DNA of 64,000 nt, taken from NCBI GenBank assembly GCA_964371785.1, contig CAYJOL010000002.1, forward strand, positions 186,001 through 250,000, given 5' to 3'. A program made the translations under genes and the position numbers. Origin of the DNA: CAVQCT01 sp964371785. GTDB taxonomy: Bacteria > Zixibacteria > MSB-5A5 > GN15 > FEB-12. The notes below the pieces were generated by a model. It made no database searches, had not been told where the DNA came from, and was given only the letters and a program-made list of their open reading frames with translations. This document shows, piece after piece, positions 8,505 through 17,465 of this stretch (positions within the stretch are counted from its first letter, which is position 1; each line of letters opens with the position of its first letter).

Positions 8505-11500
8505 TCACATGCCGGCAGGAGTAGATTCAGGCGGCGCATTCAACGGCGCCCGCGGAGCCGCCGATGTCGCCCGCGAAAGAACTTCGCGAATAGTTTGCAG
8601 TAGTTGTTCGCGGCGATAAGGTTTCTGGATGAGCGCTGCCGCTTCGGCTTCACCCAGGTTCATCTCAAATGCCTCCTTGCTGTAACCACTGGCGAACAAG
8701 GTCGGCACACCTGGTTTGATCTGCCGGGCTTCGAGATAGACTTCATGTCCCCCTACTTTCGGCATCATCAAATCCAGCAGGAGAAGGTCGATACACTCGT
8801 GCTTCTTGCGGAAGATCAGCAGGGCCTCTTCACCATCCTTGGCCAGAAGCACCGAGTATCCGGCTTTGGTCAATATGCGTTCCGTCAATTTTCGGAGGAC
8901 TTCGTCATCCTCGGCCACCAGAATTGTCTCTCTACCACCGTCGCTCTGAGCCAGGCCATCGCTCGCTTGGTTCGTGACGTCTTTGTGGTTGATCGGAAAG
9001 AAGATTTCAAATCTTGACCCGACTCCGACTTGACTATGCACTCTGATGAACCCATTGTGTTGCTTGACAGCTCCGAAAGCGGAGGACAGTCCAAGGCCGG
9101 TTCCTTTTCCCAATTCCTTGGTGGTAAAGAATGGTTCAAAGATATGTTTCCTGGTCTCCTCGTCCATTCCGCAGCCGGTGTCGCTGATGGTCATCCTGAC
9201 ATATTGTCCGGAGATTCCAGAATCCAGCGATTCATCGATTAACTGAGTGCATTCGGTTTCTATCATCAAAACGCCACCCTTTGCCATGGCGTCGCGGGCA
9301 TTCACGCATAAATTGAGCACGATCTGTTCAATCAATCCGCGATCGGCTTGAATCATGCATTTTGCGGCATTAGGTTTGAAAACAAGTTCGATATGTTCAC
9401 CAATTAGACGTCCCACCATCTTAAGCAACTGGGTAAGCACGGTGTCGAGTTCAAGCCGTTCAGTGCTGAGTGTTTTCCGACGGCTGAACGTCAACAACTG
9501 GCTGACGAGCCCTTTGGCTCTTCCGATAGCGGTCGTGACATGAGCAAGTGACGATTGTAGTCGATTATCACCTTTGCTCTCTTCCACCGCGTATTCCGTG
9601 TAGCCTTGCATTATTTGCAGGAGGTTGTTGAAATCGTGAGCAACGCCGCCGGCCAGCTGGCCGATAGCTTCCATCTTCTGCGCCTGGAAGTACTGATCTC
9701 GAAGTAGCTCTCGCTCCTCCTCTGCCCGGACGCGGGAGGTCACGTCTCTGAAGCTCCATACTCGGCCGACAATTTCATTTTCAAGACGCTGTGGAGTCGA
9801 GTAGCGTTCATACACCCGGCCATCCTTGAAACGTAACACATCGAAACTCTCCGCGTCTGGATCTTCGTAAAGATGCTTCACTTTTGCCAGGAACTCCTCC
9901 GGCTGTTCAAGCTGACCGATGACATGACCGAGGAGAAGGCGGTCATCGCCACCTTCGGCTATGTGGGGAGGTATCTGCCACATCTCGACAAATCGCCGGT
10001 TGAGAGAGGCTACATTTCCCTGCCTGTTGACCACGAGGATACCGTCGGCGGTTGATTCCAAGGTGGCGCGCAGAAGGGAGTGGGAGACGGCCAACTTTGC
10101 CTCGGCCTGCTTGCGCTTGCTGACGTCGCGACAGACACAGAACATGAGCTTCTTTCCGCCGCAGACGGCACCGTTGGTCTTGATCTCGACATCGAACTTT
10201 GTACCATCCTTTTGTCGGAATATCGTCTCAAAGTGATATCCGTTTGCGTCGACCGACTTCGTCATGGCGAGGACTTCATCTCGATTCTTGCCGACGTCCC
10301 AATCCCATGCGTGGAGAGCCAGTATTTCCGGTATCGAATACCCAAGCATCTCGGCGAAACTCGTGTTGGCCTCATAAACACCCGCCTCGGCATCGAGAAT
10401 TACAATGCCATCTTTTGATTGCTCCAAAAGAATGCTGCGGCGAAACATTTCGTCAAGCAAGGCCTGCTCAGCTTCTTTTCTTTGCGTGATGTTCAGGTGT
10501 GTACCGCACGCGCGCAAGGGTTTTCCTTCAGCATCCCATTCGATCACTCTTCCCCGGTCGAGAATCCATACCCAATGACCGGATTTGTGACGAAGTCTGT
10601 GTTCGGTTTCATACTGCGGAGTAACGCCTTCAAGATGTGCCCGGACAGCTTCCATAACAGCCGCTAAGTCTTCGGGGTGAACCAGGCATTTCCATGCGGC
10701 GAGCGTCGGTTCCAATTCCGCGGTGGTGTACCCCAGCATTCCTGCCCAGCGCTCATCATATACAACTGTGCCGTTAGTAATATCCCAGTCCCAGATGCCA
10801 AGTTCGGCGCCGGAAAGGGCCAGTGACAAACGAAGTTCGCTCCGGGCTAGCGCTTTGAAATCTTCACGATTCCTGCGCTCGCGGGCGTCGATAGCACGAT
10901 ACGCCCAGAACAAGCCACCCAGGCCAAGTAACCATAAGATTACCCGCGCATAGATTGCCTCGAGACTGCTTTGCCGGGCGGCATCCAGAAACGGCTGCGC
11001 TGGAACGGCGACGCCGACACCTCCCAGCACCTCATCGGCTCTCAATCCATCCCGTGCATGACAGTTCATGCACCCATCTGCCGGAGTAATCGGCCGCATC
11101 AGTCTAAGAACTTTTTGACCATTGACGTTGGCGTAGGTAACAATTTCGGTTGCCCCCGACTGAAGCGATTGAAGTGCGGATGTCTCCCAGCTGTCAGGAA
11201 GGTCAAGCTCGCCGGGCGGAAATACAATCGAGTCAGGCAACGATTGCCATTCCCCAGGGGTTGACCCAGTACCTCTCAACATCGCATGATCGTTCACACG
11301 GTCCCGACCTGAAGGATCGATACCTCTCAGACCGATGAATTGTTTTGTCGGCAAAACTGTATCCGCGTTGAGCAAAGTGTCGCCATCGGGGAGGGTGAAC
11401 ATCCATGCTCTGGCGGTCTGGCCGGTAGCCAGATGGAAGCGGGCTTCGGCCAGGGCTAGGTACTTTGCTTCTGAATAATTCTGGTGTATCCTGAGGATCA

Positions 11501-11672
11501 TCGAACCCAGTAGGATCAGGGACCAGACTATTCCCGTGACTATAGCCAGACGAACCAGACGGGCATGCCAGTGGGTATCAACAGAACGCTCTCGTGAAGC
11601 GCCCCTGTTTCTCACTATGCTATTCTTATCGAAATCAGCCTTTTCCGTCATGCTTTCGATTCCACAATCCAT
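8505..11672 (-). CDS. Membrane hybrid histidine kinase with DUF3365, PAS and receiver domains
   Basis: A 1055-residue sensor. A first membrane segment (about residues 40-60) is followed by a periplasmic DUF3365/Tll0287-like domain containing a single heme-binding motif CMNCH (about residue 210), then a second membrane segment (about 245-263). At least three PAS domains follow, then a HisKA domain with the phospho-acceptor His679 (GGVAHDFNN). The ATPase domain carries the N box LCVNARDAM and G-rich DTGCGMDE. The C-terminal receiver has the acidic pair AEDDE and phospho-Asp967 in LLDLMMPK. It probably senses redox state or a gas at the periplasmic heme domain and phosphorylates its own receiver. 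The start is uncertain: an ATG seven codons downstream (MTEKAD) is possible. Confidence 0.9.
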   Translation of the reverse strand: MDCGIESMTEKADFDKNSIVRNRGASRERSVDTHWHARLVRLAIVTGIVWSLILLGSMILRIHQNYSEAKYLALAEARFHLATGQTARAWMFTLPDGDTLLNADTVLPTKQFIGLRGIDPSGRDRVNDHAMLRGTGSTPGEWQSLPDSIVFPPGELDLPDSWETSALQSLQSGATEIVTYANVNGQKVLRLMRPITPADGCMNCHARDGLRADEVLGGVGVAVPAQPFLDAARQSSLEAIYARVILWLLGLGGLFWAYRAIDARERRNREDFKALARSELRLSLALSGAELGIWDWDITNGTVVYDERWAGMLGYTTAELEPTLAAWKCLVHPEDLAAVMEAVRAHLEGVTPQYETEHRLRHKSGHWVWILDRGRVIEWDAEGKPLRACGTHLNITQRKEAEQALLDEMFRRSILLEQSKDGIVILDAEAGVYEANTSFAEMLGYSIPEILALHAWDWDVGKNRDEVLAMTKSVDANGYHFETIFRQKDGTKFDVEIKTNGAVCGGKKLMFCVCRDVSKRKQAEAKLAVSHSLLRATLESTADGILVVNRQGNVASLNRRFVEMWQIPPHIAEGGDDRLLLGHVIGQLEQPEEFLAKVKHLYEDPDAESFDVLRFKDGRVYERYSTPQRLENEIVGRVWSFRDVTSRVRAEEERELLRDQYFQAQKMEAIGQLAGGVAHDFNNLLQIMQGYTEYAVEESKGDNRLQSSLAHVTTAIGRAKGLVSQLLTFSRRKTLSTERLELDTVLTQLLKMVGRLIGEHIELVFKPNAAKCMIQADRGLIEQIVLNLCVNARDAMAKGGVLMIETECTQLIDESLDSGISGQYVRMTISDTGCGMDEETRKHIFEPFFTTKELGKGTGLGLSSAFGAVKQHNGFIRVHSQVGVGSRFEIFFPINHKDVTNQASDGLAQSDGGRETILVAEDDEVLRKLTERILTKAGYSVLLAKDGEEALLIFRKKHECIDLLLLDLMMPKVGGHEVYLEARQIKPGVPTLFASGYSKEAFEMNLGEAEAAALIQKPYRREQLLQTIREVLSRATSAAPRAPLNAPPESTPAGM

Positions 11673-11866
11673 CCCGGTGGGTTCTTTTGTAACTTCATCG
11701 CTATTTGAATGTTATCGACAAAACGGGCTGTGTTTTCAATCACTCGCACCAGATATTTGTCTTGACTCGCTCGATTACATACCGGATACGGAAACACCGA
11801 ATTAACTATTTACTGCTTAACGAATTATGAGTGGGTCACAGATGAGCATGAGACATTTCGGATATG

Positions 11867-13258
11867 CTATTCAGGAGTGTCTGTAATGTCGTGGGGACCC
11901 TGGTCCAGATCACAAATGAAATACCGAATCTTGCCCGATTCCTCCCGGGGAAGTTCATTGACCGATTCGATAGTAATCTCGATCTGGGGAGAAATCAGCC
12001 GATGCATTACACTTCGAATGTGTGCCCTGATTTCATCGGTGACCGGTGGGTCATTGGTGACCAGAAGATGGAAGTGAGTAAGCGATTTCTGTCGGTACTG
12101 GATCTGGCCGAGAACGGGGCCGGTTTCGGCAATTGTTGCTGACAAGGCAAGCGCCGAGTGCTTTGTTCCGTCGGGCGCCACATACCGATCGAGCATTCGA
12201 CCGACACCGGCGCTCATCAGGGAAAGACTGCGGCCGCACGAACAGGTTTCGGTCATTCGGCAACCATAATCTTCGACCGCATATCTTATCAAGGGGAAGC
12301 CATAATTGGTGAGATCGGTAATCAGGATTTCACCTTCTGTTTCATCCGGCACCGGGACATTACTGTGAACGAACTCGACGAACGATGTCTCCATGGAAAT
12401 GTGCAATCCTCGGCGACGGCCACATTCACAAGCGGTGTTCCCAACTTCGCGCGAACCATACATATTGTAGGTTGGGGCCCCAAAGAGCCGCAGGAACTTC
12501 TCCTTGTGATAGGCGTGCAGGGTCTCGCCAGTGGACATCACCGCTTTTACTTGTGGTGGCTGGTATCTATGGGCATCGATAAACTCGGCAAATCGGTCGA
12601 GGGCATTGGGAAACACCTTGAGGTACTCGGGCCCGAAAGCAGTCGCTTTCCGATAGAACTGCTCCAACGTCTCTTCCGAAGCCGCGCCGGCATACAGCAT
12701 AATTTCGCGGGTCAAATATCTGTTTTTGAAACGGGCGCGTGATGATTCATTCGGGTCCAGATCAATATGCACGGGCCAGACAAAGCACATCTTGTCGCAT
12801 GGTCGGCGGCCGATGTACCCCTCGAAGCGCCAGGCCGCGCCCATTTTGATGTTGTGGCTCTCCTGGTCGCGAAAGAGGGCCATCCGGCGGCGCGTTGTAC
12901 CACCGGTGGCAAACTCGATCAGCTCAGAACGCTGAAATTGGGTGGAGAACAGCTCCTGCTGGTGATTTCGAATCAGGTCACGGGTGAGAGTCGGGAGTTT
13001 GCGAAGGTCATCGAAATCCTTGAATGAATTCGGTGTTAGTCCCCGCTCGTCAAAGACGCGGCGGTAGTATGGGACAGTATTAAAGGCATGCGTCAGCAGC
13101 GAATTTAACTTTTGCCATTGATATTCCTGAAGTTGCCGGAGAGGCCAATATTGGCTTCTTTCGAAGAAGCGCCAGTGCTTGAGCGCCGAACCGCGGTGAT
13201 CTCGTCGAAGCACCAGTGGTAATGCCAAATGACGAAGAGCAAGTGACGAAAGTCCCAT
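11867..13258 (-). CDS. Phenylacetate--CoA ligase family (CapK-like) adenylating enzyme
   Basis: A 463-residue ANL-superfamily protein. The ATP-binding loop ATGGTTRRR (about residue 115) and the YGSREVG adenylate motif (about 269) are present. Four cysteines in two C-x-C-G pairs (TACECGRRRG and TCSCGRSL) probably bind zinc as in CapK/PaaK-like proteins. The C-terminal lid includes ELPREESGKIRYF, where the lysine is the expected catalytic one. Relatives activate aryl or acyl acids as AMP esters, often near polysaccharide genes, but the substrate is unknown. It has its own AAGGT ribosome-binding site and lies alone between the kinase and the tyrosine operon. Confidence 0.8.
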   Translation of the reverse strand: MGLSSLALRHLALPLVLRRDHRGSALKHWRFFERSQYWPLRQLQEYQWQKLNSLLTHAFNTVPYYRRVFDERGLTPNSFKDFDDLRKLPTLTRDLIRNHQQELFSTQFQRSELIEFATGGTTRRRMALFRDQESHNIKMGAAWRFEGYIGRRPCDKMCFVWPVHIDLDPNESSRARFKNRYLTREIMLYAGAASEETLEQFYRKATAFGPEYLKVFPNALDRFAEFIDAHRYQPPQVKAVMSTGETLHAYHKEKFLRLFGAPTYNMYGSREVGNTACECGRRRGLHISMETSFVEFVHSNVPVPDETEGEILITDLTNYGFPLIRYAVEDYGCRMTETCSCGRSLSLMSAGVGRMLDRYVAPDGTKHSALALSATIAETGPVLGQIQYRQKSLTHFHLLVTNDPPVTDEIRAHIRSVMHRLISPQIEITIESVNELPREESGKIRYFICDLDQGPHDITDTPE

Positions 13259-13447
13259 CTACTGACCTTACCTGCTTGTTCTGGCAACCTCGCTTATCTG
13301 ACTGTTCACCTTCAAGGGTGAACGCCACAAACCATCGCCAGGGCCTGGTTCGAACTGTCTTCAGCCAAAATAGTGATTAATAGCTACAATCGCCATAAAA
13401 CATAACCGGCTGACGGCGGACGGTCGGCGTCCACAGGATATTAGCCC

Positions 13448-13475
13448 TTGACAATGCAGATATATTTAGTATATT
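13448..13475 (+). promoter_or_regulatory. Sigma-70 promoter of the tyrosine operon
   Basis: Perfect TTGACA (13448-13453), 16-base spacer, TATATT (13470-13475). Transcription should begin near 13482, giving a leader of about 270 bases before the first structural gene. Confidence 0.8.
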
Positions 13476-13499
13476 TTCACATAGTTAGGCAATCAAACT

Positions 13500-13625
13500 A
13501 TGATCACAAGTCAGACCGATATACGTCGCCTTGACGACCATCTACGTTCGATGGTCAGTTACCAGTACTATTATTACGCCCGCTACACCGGTAGTGGGTG
13601 CGGCATGGTCGTGACGACACCATAA
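13500..13625 (+). CDS. Tyrosine-rich leader peptide of the attenuator
   Basis: A 41-codon ORF starting ATG 18 bases or so after the expected transcription start and ending TAA at 13623-13625. Codons 21-29 read Tyr-Gln-Tyr-Tyr-Tyr-Tyr-Ala-Arg-Tyr: six tyrosines in nine codons, with none elsewhere. The ORF overlaps RNA segments that form alternative hairpins ending in a terminator. This is the arrangement of trp, his and phe leader peptides, where ribosome stalling at the control codons reports on charged tRNA. Here the reported amino acid would be tyrosine. A weak AGG (13487-13489) may serve as ribosome-binding site. The peptide itself is unlikely to have another function. Confidence 0.85.
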   Translation: MITSQTDIRRLDDHLRSMVSYQYYYYARYTGSGCGMVVTTP

Positions 13626-13681
13626 AGCAAGAGTCCATCGGATTTACAGCCCACTATCGGATGATGATAGTGGGCTTTTTT
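13579..13681 (+). promoter_or_regulatory. Ribosome-mediated transcription attenuator responding to tyrosine
   Basis: Four RNA segments are visible. Segment 1 (13579-13586, inside the Tyr codon block) pairs 8 bp with 13591-13598 around a 4-base loop. Segment 2 (13588-13598) can instead pair 11 contiguous bp, one of them G-U, with segment 3 (13650-13660). Segment 3 otherwise forms the 5' arm of the terminator with segment 4 (13666-13676). A ribosome stalled on Tyr codons would cover segment 1, free segment 2 and let 2:3 form, preventing the terminator. With ample charged tRNA-Tyr, 1:2 and 3:4 form and transcription stops. The downstream genes make tyrosine, so the logic closes. Confidence 0.85.
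13648..13681 (+). terminator. Rho-independent terminator of the tyr attenuator
   Basis: An 11-bp perfect stem (AGCCCACTATC with GATAGTGGGCT) with a 7-base loop, followed by a run of six T. It lies 23 bases after the leader-peptide stop codon and 73 bases before the first structural gene. Confidence 0.9.
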
Positions 13682-13754
13682 GTTGTCGGAATTCGGCGGG
13701 CGGACCGCCAGACAGAAATCGAAAGCAGGAACATTTCACAGAGAGGAATAAATC

Positions 13755-14132
13755 ATGAGCAAAGTACGCGGGATCCGAGGCGCCATCAAAATCGAAGAAA
13801 ACACCAGGGATGCCATCCTGAGTGGGACGCGCGAGCTGGTGCTTGCTATGACCGAAGCCAACCATTTTGATCTGGACGATATCGCCGCCGCCTATTTTAC
13901 GGTTACGGCTGATCTCGATCGTGAATTCCCCGCCCTGGCGGCGCGGCAGCTCGGCTGGCTGACGGTTCCGATGCTGTGTGCGAGGGAGATCGACGTTCCA
14001 GGTTCAATGAAGTCCGTCCTTCGCATTCTTGTATTGGTAAACACAGAGACTTCGCAAAAAGAAATGGTTCATCAGTTTCTTGGTGAAGCTGCCGGCCTTC
14101 GACCTGACCTTCACAACGGAGGCGCTGCATGA
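13755..14132 (+). CDS. aroH: Monofunctional chorismate mutase, AroH type
   Basis: Converts chorismate to prephenate, the branch-point step to tyrosine and phenylalanine. The 125-residue length and the sequence VRGIRGAIKIEENT...AILSGTRELVLAM...DDIAAAYFTVTADLDREFPA match the trimeric AroH (Bacillus subtilis-type) family. That fold differs from the AroQ helical mutases. The conserved arginine of RGIRGA and the FTVTADL segment belong to the active site. An AGAGAGGA ribosome-binding site precedes the ATG. The stop overlaps the next start by ATGA, so translation is coupled. Expression should be under the tyrosine attenuator. Confidence 0.92.
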   Translation: MSKVRGIRGAIKIEENTRDAILSGTRELVLAMTEANHFDLDDIAAAYFTVTADLDREFPALAARQLGWLTVPMLCAREIDVPGSMKSVLRILVLVNTETSQKEMVHQFLGEAAGLRPDLHNGGAA

Positions 14133-15022
14133 AGCGTCTTAAGGACATGGTGGTAACGGTAATCGGTCTTGGGCAAATCGGCGGGTCGATCGCCCTCCGG
14201 CTGAAACAAAATCGCGCAGCACGGGTGGTTATCGGTTGTGACAAACGGGCTGCGACCATGGCAAAAGCGATGCGAACCGGCGTTGTCGATGAAACGGTGA
14301 ATTCTATTACCCGAGCAGTCGCCCGGGCTGATTTGGTTATCGTAGCCACGCCTATACGAGAGGTCATCAGACTGCTTCCATCGGTCGCAGCGCATATAAG
14401 GCCAGAGGCCGTTTGTATCGATGTCGCGAGCACCAAGACTGACATCGTCAGGATCGCGGAAAGCTTCCCGTGTTTGAACTTTGTGGGCGGACATCCTCTC
14501 GCCGGCAGCGAGCAGGAAGGCCTTGAAGGCGCCACCTTTGAGAAATTCGAGCTTAAGACGTTTGTACTATCCGCGACCTCAAACACCACCCTGAGCGCGA
14601 CCAGGCTGGCCGGTGAACTGGTCAGGGCGCTCGGGGCCAAACCTATTCTTATGAGCGCCGAGGACCATGACAGCTGTATAGCTCTCACCAGTGCGGTTCC
14701 GCACGCGATAGCGCTGGCCCTCATTCATCTTGCTGCCGCACAGTCAGCAACCAAGCACGATATCGAAAAGCTGATCGGCGGAAGCTTCCTTGGCGCTACG
14801 CGCGTCGCCCAATCCCCCGTCCACCTGGTCTCTGATCTCCTGTTGACGAATCGTAAGCCGGCCACCGAGGCCCTGAGACAATTTATCGCCGAGCTTCAAA
14901 ATCTTAAGAAGCTCTTGAACTCAAGTGACAAAGCAGATCTCCGCAACTACATCGCAACGGCCCATAAGACCTCCATGAAACTTCATACTGGTTCGAAACG
15001 ACGGGAAAGGAGCGGGTCATGA
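14129..15022 (+). CDS. tyrA: Prephenate dehydrogenase
   Basis: Oxidatively decarboxylates prephenate (or arogenate) with NAD(P)+ to give 4-hydroxyphenylpyruvate or tyrosine. The protein is 297 residues, the usual length for a monofunctional TyrA without ACT domain. The N-terminal Rossmann loop is VIGLGQIGGS (about residues 10-19), and the conserved VDVAST-like (IDVASTK) and GGHPLAGSE motifs follow. It overlaps the upstream mutase and the downstream aminotransferase by 4 bases each (ATGA), showing tight translational coupling. Lack of a C-terminal ACT domain suggests little direct feedback by tyrosine, consistent with control at transcription. Confidence 0.92.
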   Translation: MKRLKDMVVTVIGLGQIGGSIALRLKQNRAARVVIGCDKRAATMAKAMRTGVVDETVNSITRAVARADLVIVATPIREVIRLLPSVAAHIRPEAVCIDVASTKTDIVRIAESFPCLNFVGGHPLAGSEQEGLEGATFEKFELKTFVLSATSNTTLSATRLAGELVRALGAKPILMSAEDHDSCIALTSAVPHAIALALIHLAAAQSATKHDIEKLIGGSFLGATRVAQSPVHLVSDLLLTNRKPATEALRQFIAELQNLKKLLNSSDKADLRNYIATAHKTSMKLHTGSKRRERSGS

Positions 15023-16143
15023 AGCCCTCCCAGCGAGTAACGAATCTCGAATTAAGTCCTATCCGTCGGTTCTCCGAGGGTGCGCCAGCGGATGCCATCC
15101 CGCTGGCGATCGGTCAGCCAACATGGGATCTTCCGGTCGAAGGACAGGAAGCTTTGAGGCGATTCGCCGGAGTGTGTAGTTATGGACCGGGATCCGGCAG
15201 TCGGGAGCTTCGTGAAGAACTCGCCGCAATGTACCATGCTACATACGATGAGGTCATGATTTCGTCCGGCTCGCAAGGATCTTTGTTTTCGCTCCTTCAG
15301 TCATTCGTAAATCCGGGTGAGCGTGTGTTAATTCCTGATCCGGGTTTCGTGACGTACAGAAACCTTGTGCTCTACTGTGAGGGAATTCCCTGCACATACC
15401 CGCTGTCCGCCGCAAATCACTATCGCTTGAACAAAGAATCAATATTCGAGGCTCTTGACCGGACGAATGCCCGCGTTGTTATTATCAATCACCCGGCAAA
15501 TCCTACCGGTGGCGGAATGGTATCAGATGAGCTCGTGGCAATTGCTGACGAGTGCTTTCGGCGCGATGTCCTTTTGATTTCCGATGAGGTGTACCGCGAG
15601 TTGTATCTGGGGGTCCGGCCACCGAGCCTTCGCGATGTCACTCGGTCCGGGGTGGTGGTAAGCTCGGTTAGCAAAGCATGGGGAGCGCCCGGCCTTCGGG
15701 TCGGATGGGCGATCGGCAGTCCCCGCTGGCTCGAACCCGCCCGTTTGGTGCATGCCTACACTGTCACAAGCGCATCATCTATTTCCCAGCTTGCAGCGAC
15801 AGCCCTCATAAGGTCATCCGAGTCTATTCATGTCGCCGCCCGCGAGCAGGTCAAGATCCGATGGACTTCGTTGGCTGCGGCTTTGGACAAGCATCTGCAG
15901 ATGAAGGCGAGTCCACCCGACGGGGCCTTCTACTACTGGTTGCCGATCCCCCGGAGTGCGCAGACAGACCCGATGGCCTTCTGTTTTCGTATACGTGATG
16001 AAGCCAGGGTGTTGTTAGTCCCCGGCGAAGCGTTTGGAGCAGGTGGGCGTACCTACGTCAGATTAAGTTATGCCGCGACGCCGGAGCAGATAACTGAGGG
16101 AGTGCGTCGAATAGTTCCGTATTGGATGACCGACCGGGCCTGA
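15019..16143 (+). CDS. PLP-dependent class I/II aminotransferase, probably aromatic
   Basis: A 374-residue fold-type I aminotransferase. The PLP lysine is in SSVSKAWGAPGLRVGW (about residue 217). The Asp of ISDEVYRE and Asn of HPANPTGG are also present, and the substrate-carboxylate arginine lies in TYVRLSYA near the end. Its place as the last gene of an operon with chorismate mutase and prephenate dehydrogenase makes the tyrosine-forming transamination of 4-hydroxyphenylpyruvate the likely role. Specificity cannot be read from sequence alone. The start overlaps the tyrA stop by ATGA and has AAAGGAG upstream. Confidence 0.88.
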   Translation: MKPSQRVTNLELSPIRRFSEGAPADAIPLAIGQPTWDLPVEGQEALRRFAGVCSYGPGSGSRELREELAAMYHATYDEVMISSGSQGSLFSLLQSFVNPGERVLIPDPGFVTYRNLVLYCEGIPCTYPLSAANHYRLNKESIFEALDRTNARVVIINHPANPTGGGMVSDELVAIADECFRRDVLLISDEVYRELYLGVRPPSLRDVTRSGVVVSSVSKAWGAPGLRVGWAIGSPRWLEPARLVHAYTVTSASSISQLAATALIRSSESIHVAAREQVKIRWTSLAAALDKHLQMKASPPDGAFYYWLPIPRSAQTDPMAFCFRIRDEARVLLVPGEAFGAGGRTYVRLSYAATPEQITEGVRRIVPYWMTDRA

Positions 16144-16177
16144 ACTTGACCGGCTGGACGGACAGGTTCGATTGCTC

Positions 16178-16200
16178 AGTGACTATTTCTGTCACTCGAG
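16178..16200. terminator. Weak hairpin between convergent genes
   Basis: An imperfect hairpin (AGTGAC with GTCACT, extended by CTC/GAG across one bulged base) lies between the tyrosine operon and the convergent DUF1573 gene. It lacks a T-tract, so termination activity is uncertain. Confidence 0.3.
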
Positions 16201-16237
16201 TCTGGACACATTTATCTCTTCTCCGTCTCGGCGTCGC

Positions 16238-17455
16238 CTAGCGGCGACCGAAAATGATACTGTATGTGACCGATGTGACAGGCTGTTCTTTATCGTCGGT
16301 TCTTACGGTAACACTGCCGGATAAATTCTTTTTGGCCCGGAGCGTTGCGGGTGTTGGAAGCATGGTTATCTCGTATTTCTTGCCCGCAAGCGAAGTGTCC
16401 ACGTGGAGCGCAAGTCTTCCGTCGGCATCATTGACATCCAAAAGTTGAAGCTGAACTCCGTTTTCGGTGCCGACAACTGTAACAACTTGTTTGTCCGGCG
16501 TCATTTCACCTTTCGACGTATCCACAAAGTAACGCACAAATTCCGGCGAAATGTCGTAATAGCCGACCACCGAACCTCGAATCTGCAAAGCAGCTTGCGA
16601 GCTGGAGCGGTCGCCTGCGCGAACTGTGATTGTCGCATTGATGCGGCCTACCGGCATGCTCGATGTCCCCGTGATTTCAACCGTCAGCCGTCTCTTATCT
16701 GCGGCTGGTGAGTCAAGTATCTTCGCGGTTATGTTCGCTGATGACGAATTGATCTTTATAGTGTTAAGCAGGGTCGGATCTTTAACGATCAAAGTCGCCG
16801 TTTTGGTGATTGATTGGCCCTTGCGAATCTTCCCAAAATCGATGCTATACTCGTCGAAACCGAAGACTACCTCAATCGTGCCGGAGACATATAATAACGC
16901 ACCTGAACTTCGAGGATCATTGGATTCAACCGTAATCGACTTTCTCTGCTGGCCTTTCTTGTTGCCGCTGTCAAAGGTGACTTCAATCTTTCCTTCCCCA
17001 CCCGGGGGAATGTCCGTGTCGGTAAGCACGGCCGCGGTGCATCCTCACGAACCCTTGGCCTTAATCAGGCGCAATGGGGCATCACCAATATTCCTGACGA
17101 CAAATGTATGTGACACTTTCGTCCCCTGAGCAATCGTACCGAAATTGAACTCTGTTTCCGGGAAACTAATTCGGGGCCCACCGGTGGTTGCAGTTGTGTC
17201 GATAGCCGCCGGATTTTCGACAGACTGCGTGGTAGCCCGGGAGTTCACCGCGGCTGACTCGGATATGCTTGAAGGTGAGTTGTGAAGAATCATCCACACC
17301 GCTACCACAGTCGCTATAACCACCAGTCCACCGAGCAACCAGGCGGTATAGCGCCCGGACTTGATGCGGCTTGCCCGGCCCGATAATACCTGCCCGTCCT
17401 TCTTCACTGCAGTCCTGGCGGCCGGCTTAGTATTCCGTTGTTTTCGTTTTCCCAT
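16238..17455 (-). CDS. DUF1573-domain protein, candidate selenoprotein with in-frame UGA
   Basis: A 405-residue product when the TGA at 17045-17047 (codon 137) is read through. An N-terminal basic region and one membrane segment (about 37-57) precede a first DUF1573 domain (FNFGTIAQGTKVSHTFVVRNIGDAPL), which reaches KAKGS then the TGA then GCTAAVL. In this family the motif is S-C-G-C-T, so the UGA stands exactly at the first cysteine, giving Sec-Gly-Cys. The frame continues with PPGGEGKIEVTFDSGNKKG, the conserved second half. Hairpins follow the UGA at 13 nt (17014-17031) and 34 nt (16994-17010). It is the last gene of a four-gene unit with an ABC transporter. Reading as two ORFs would split one domain at its active motif. 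A sequencing error or true nonsense mutation remains possible. Confidence 0.75.
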
Positions 17456-17465
17456 ATCTGTCTCT

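Noticed and set aside
13500..13681. T-box riboswitch for tyrosine
   Set aside because: No T-box sequence or specifier stem was recognised; instead a Tyr-rich ORF overlaps the alternative hairpins, which fits ribosome-mediated attenuation.
16238..17029. Two independent genes at 16238-17029 and 17045-17455
   Set aside because: They are in one frame, six codons apart plus the TGA, and together complete a single DUF1573 domain; the GTG at 17029 has no ribosome-binding site.
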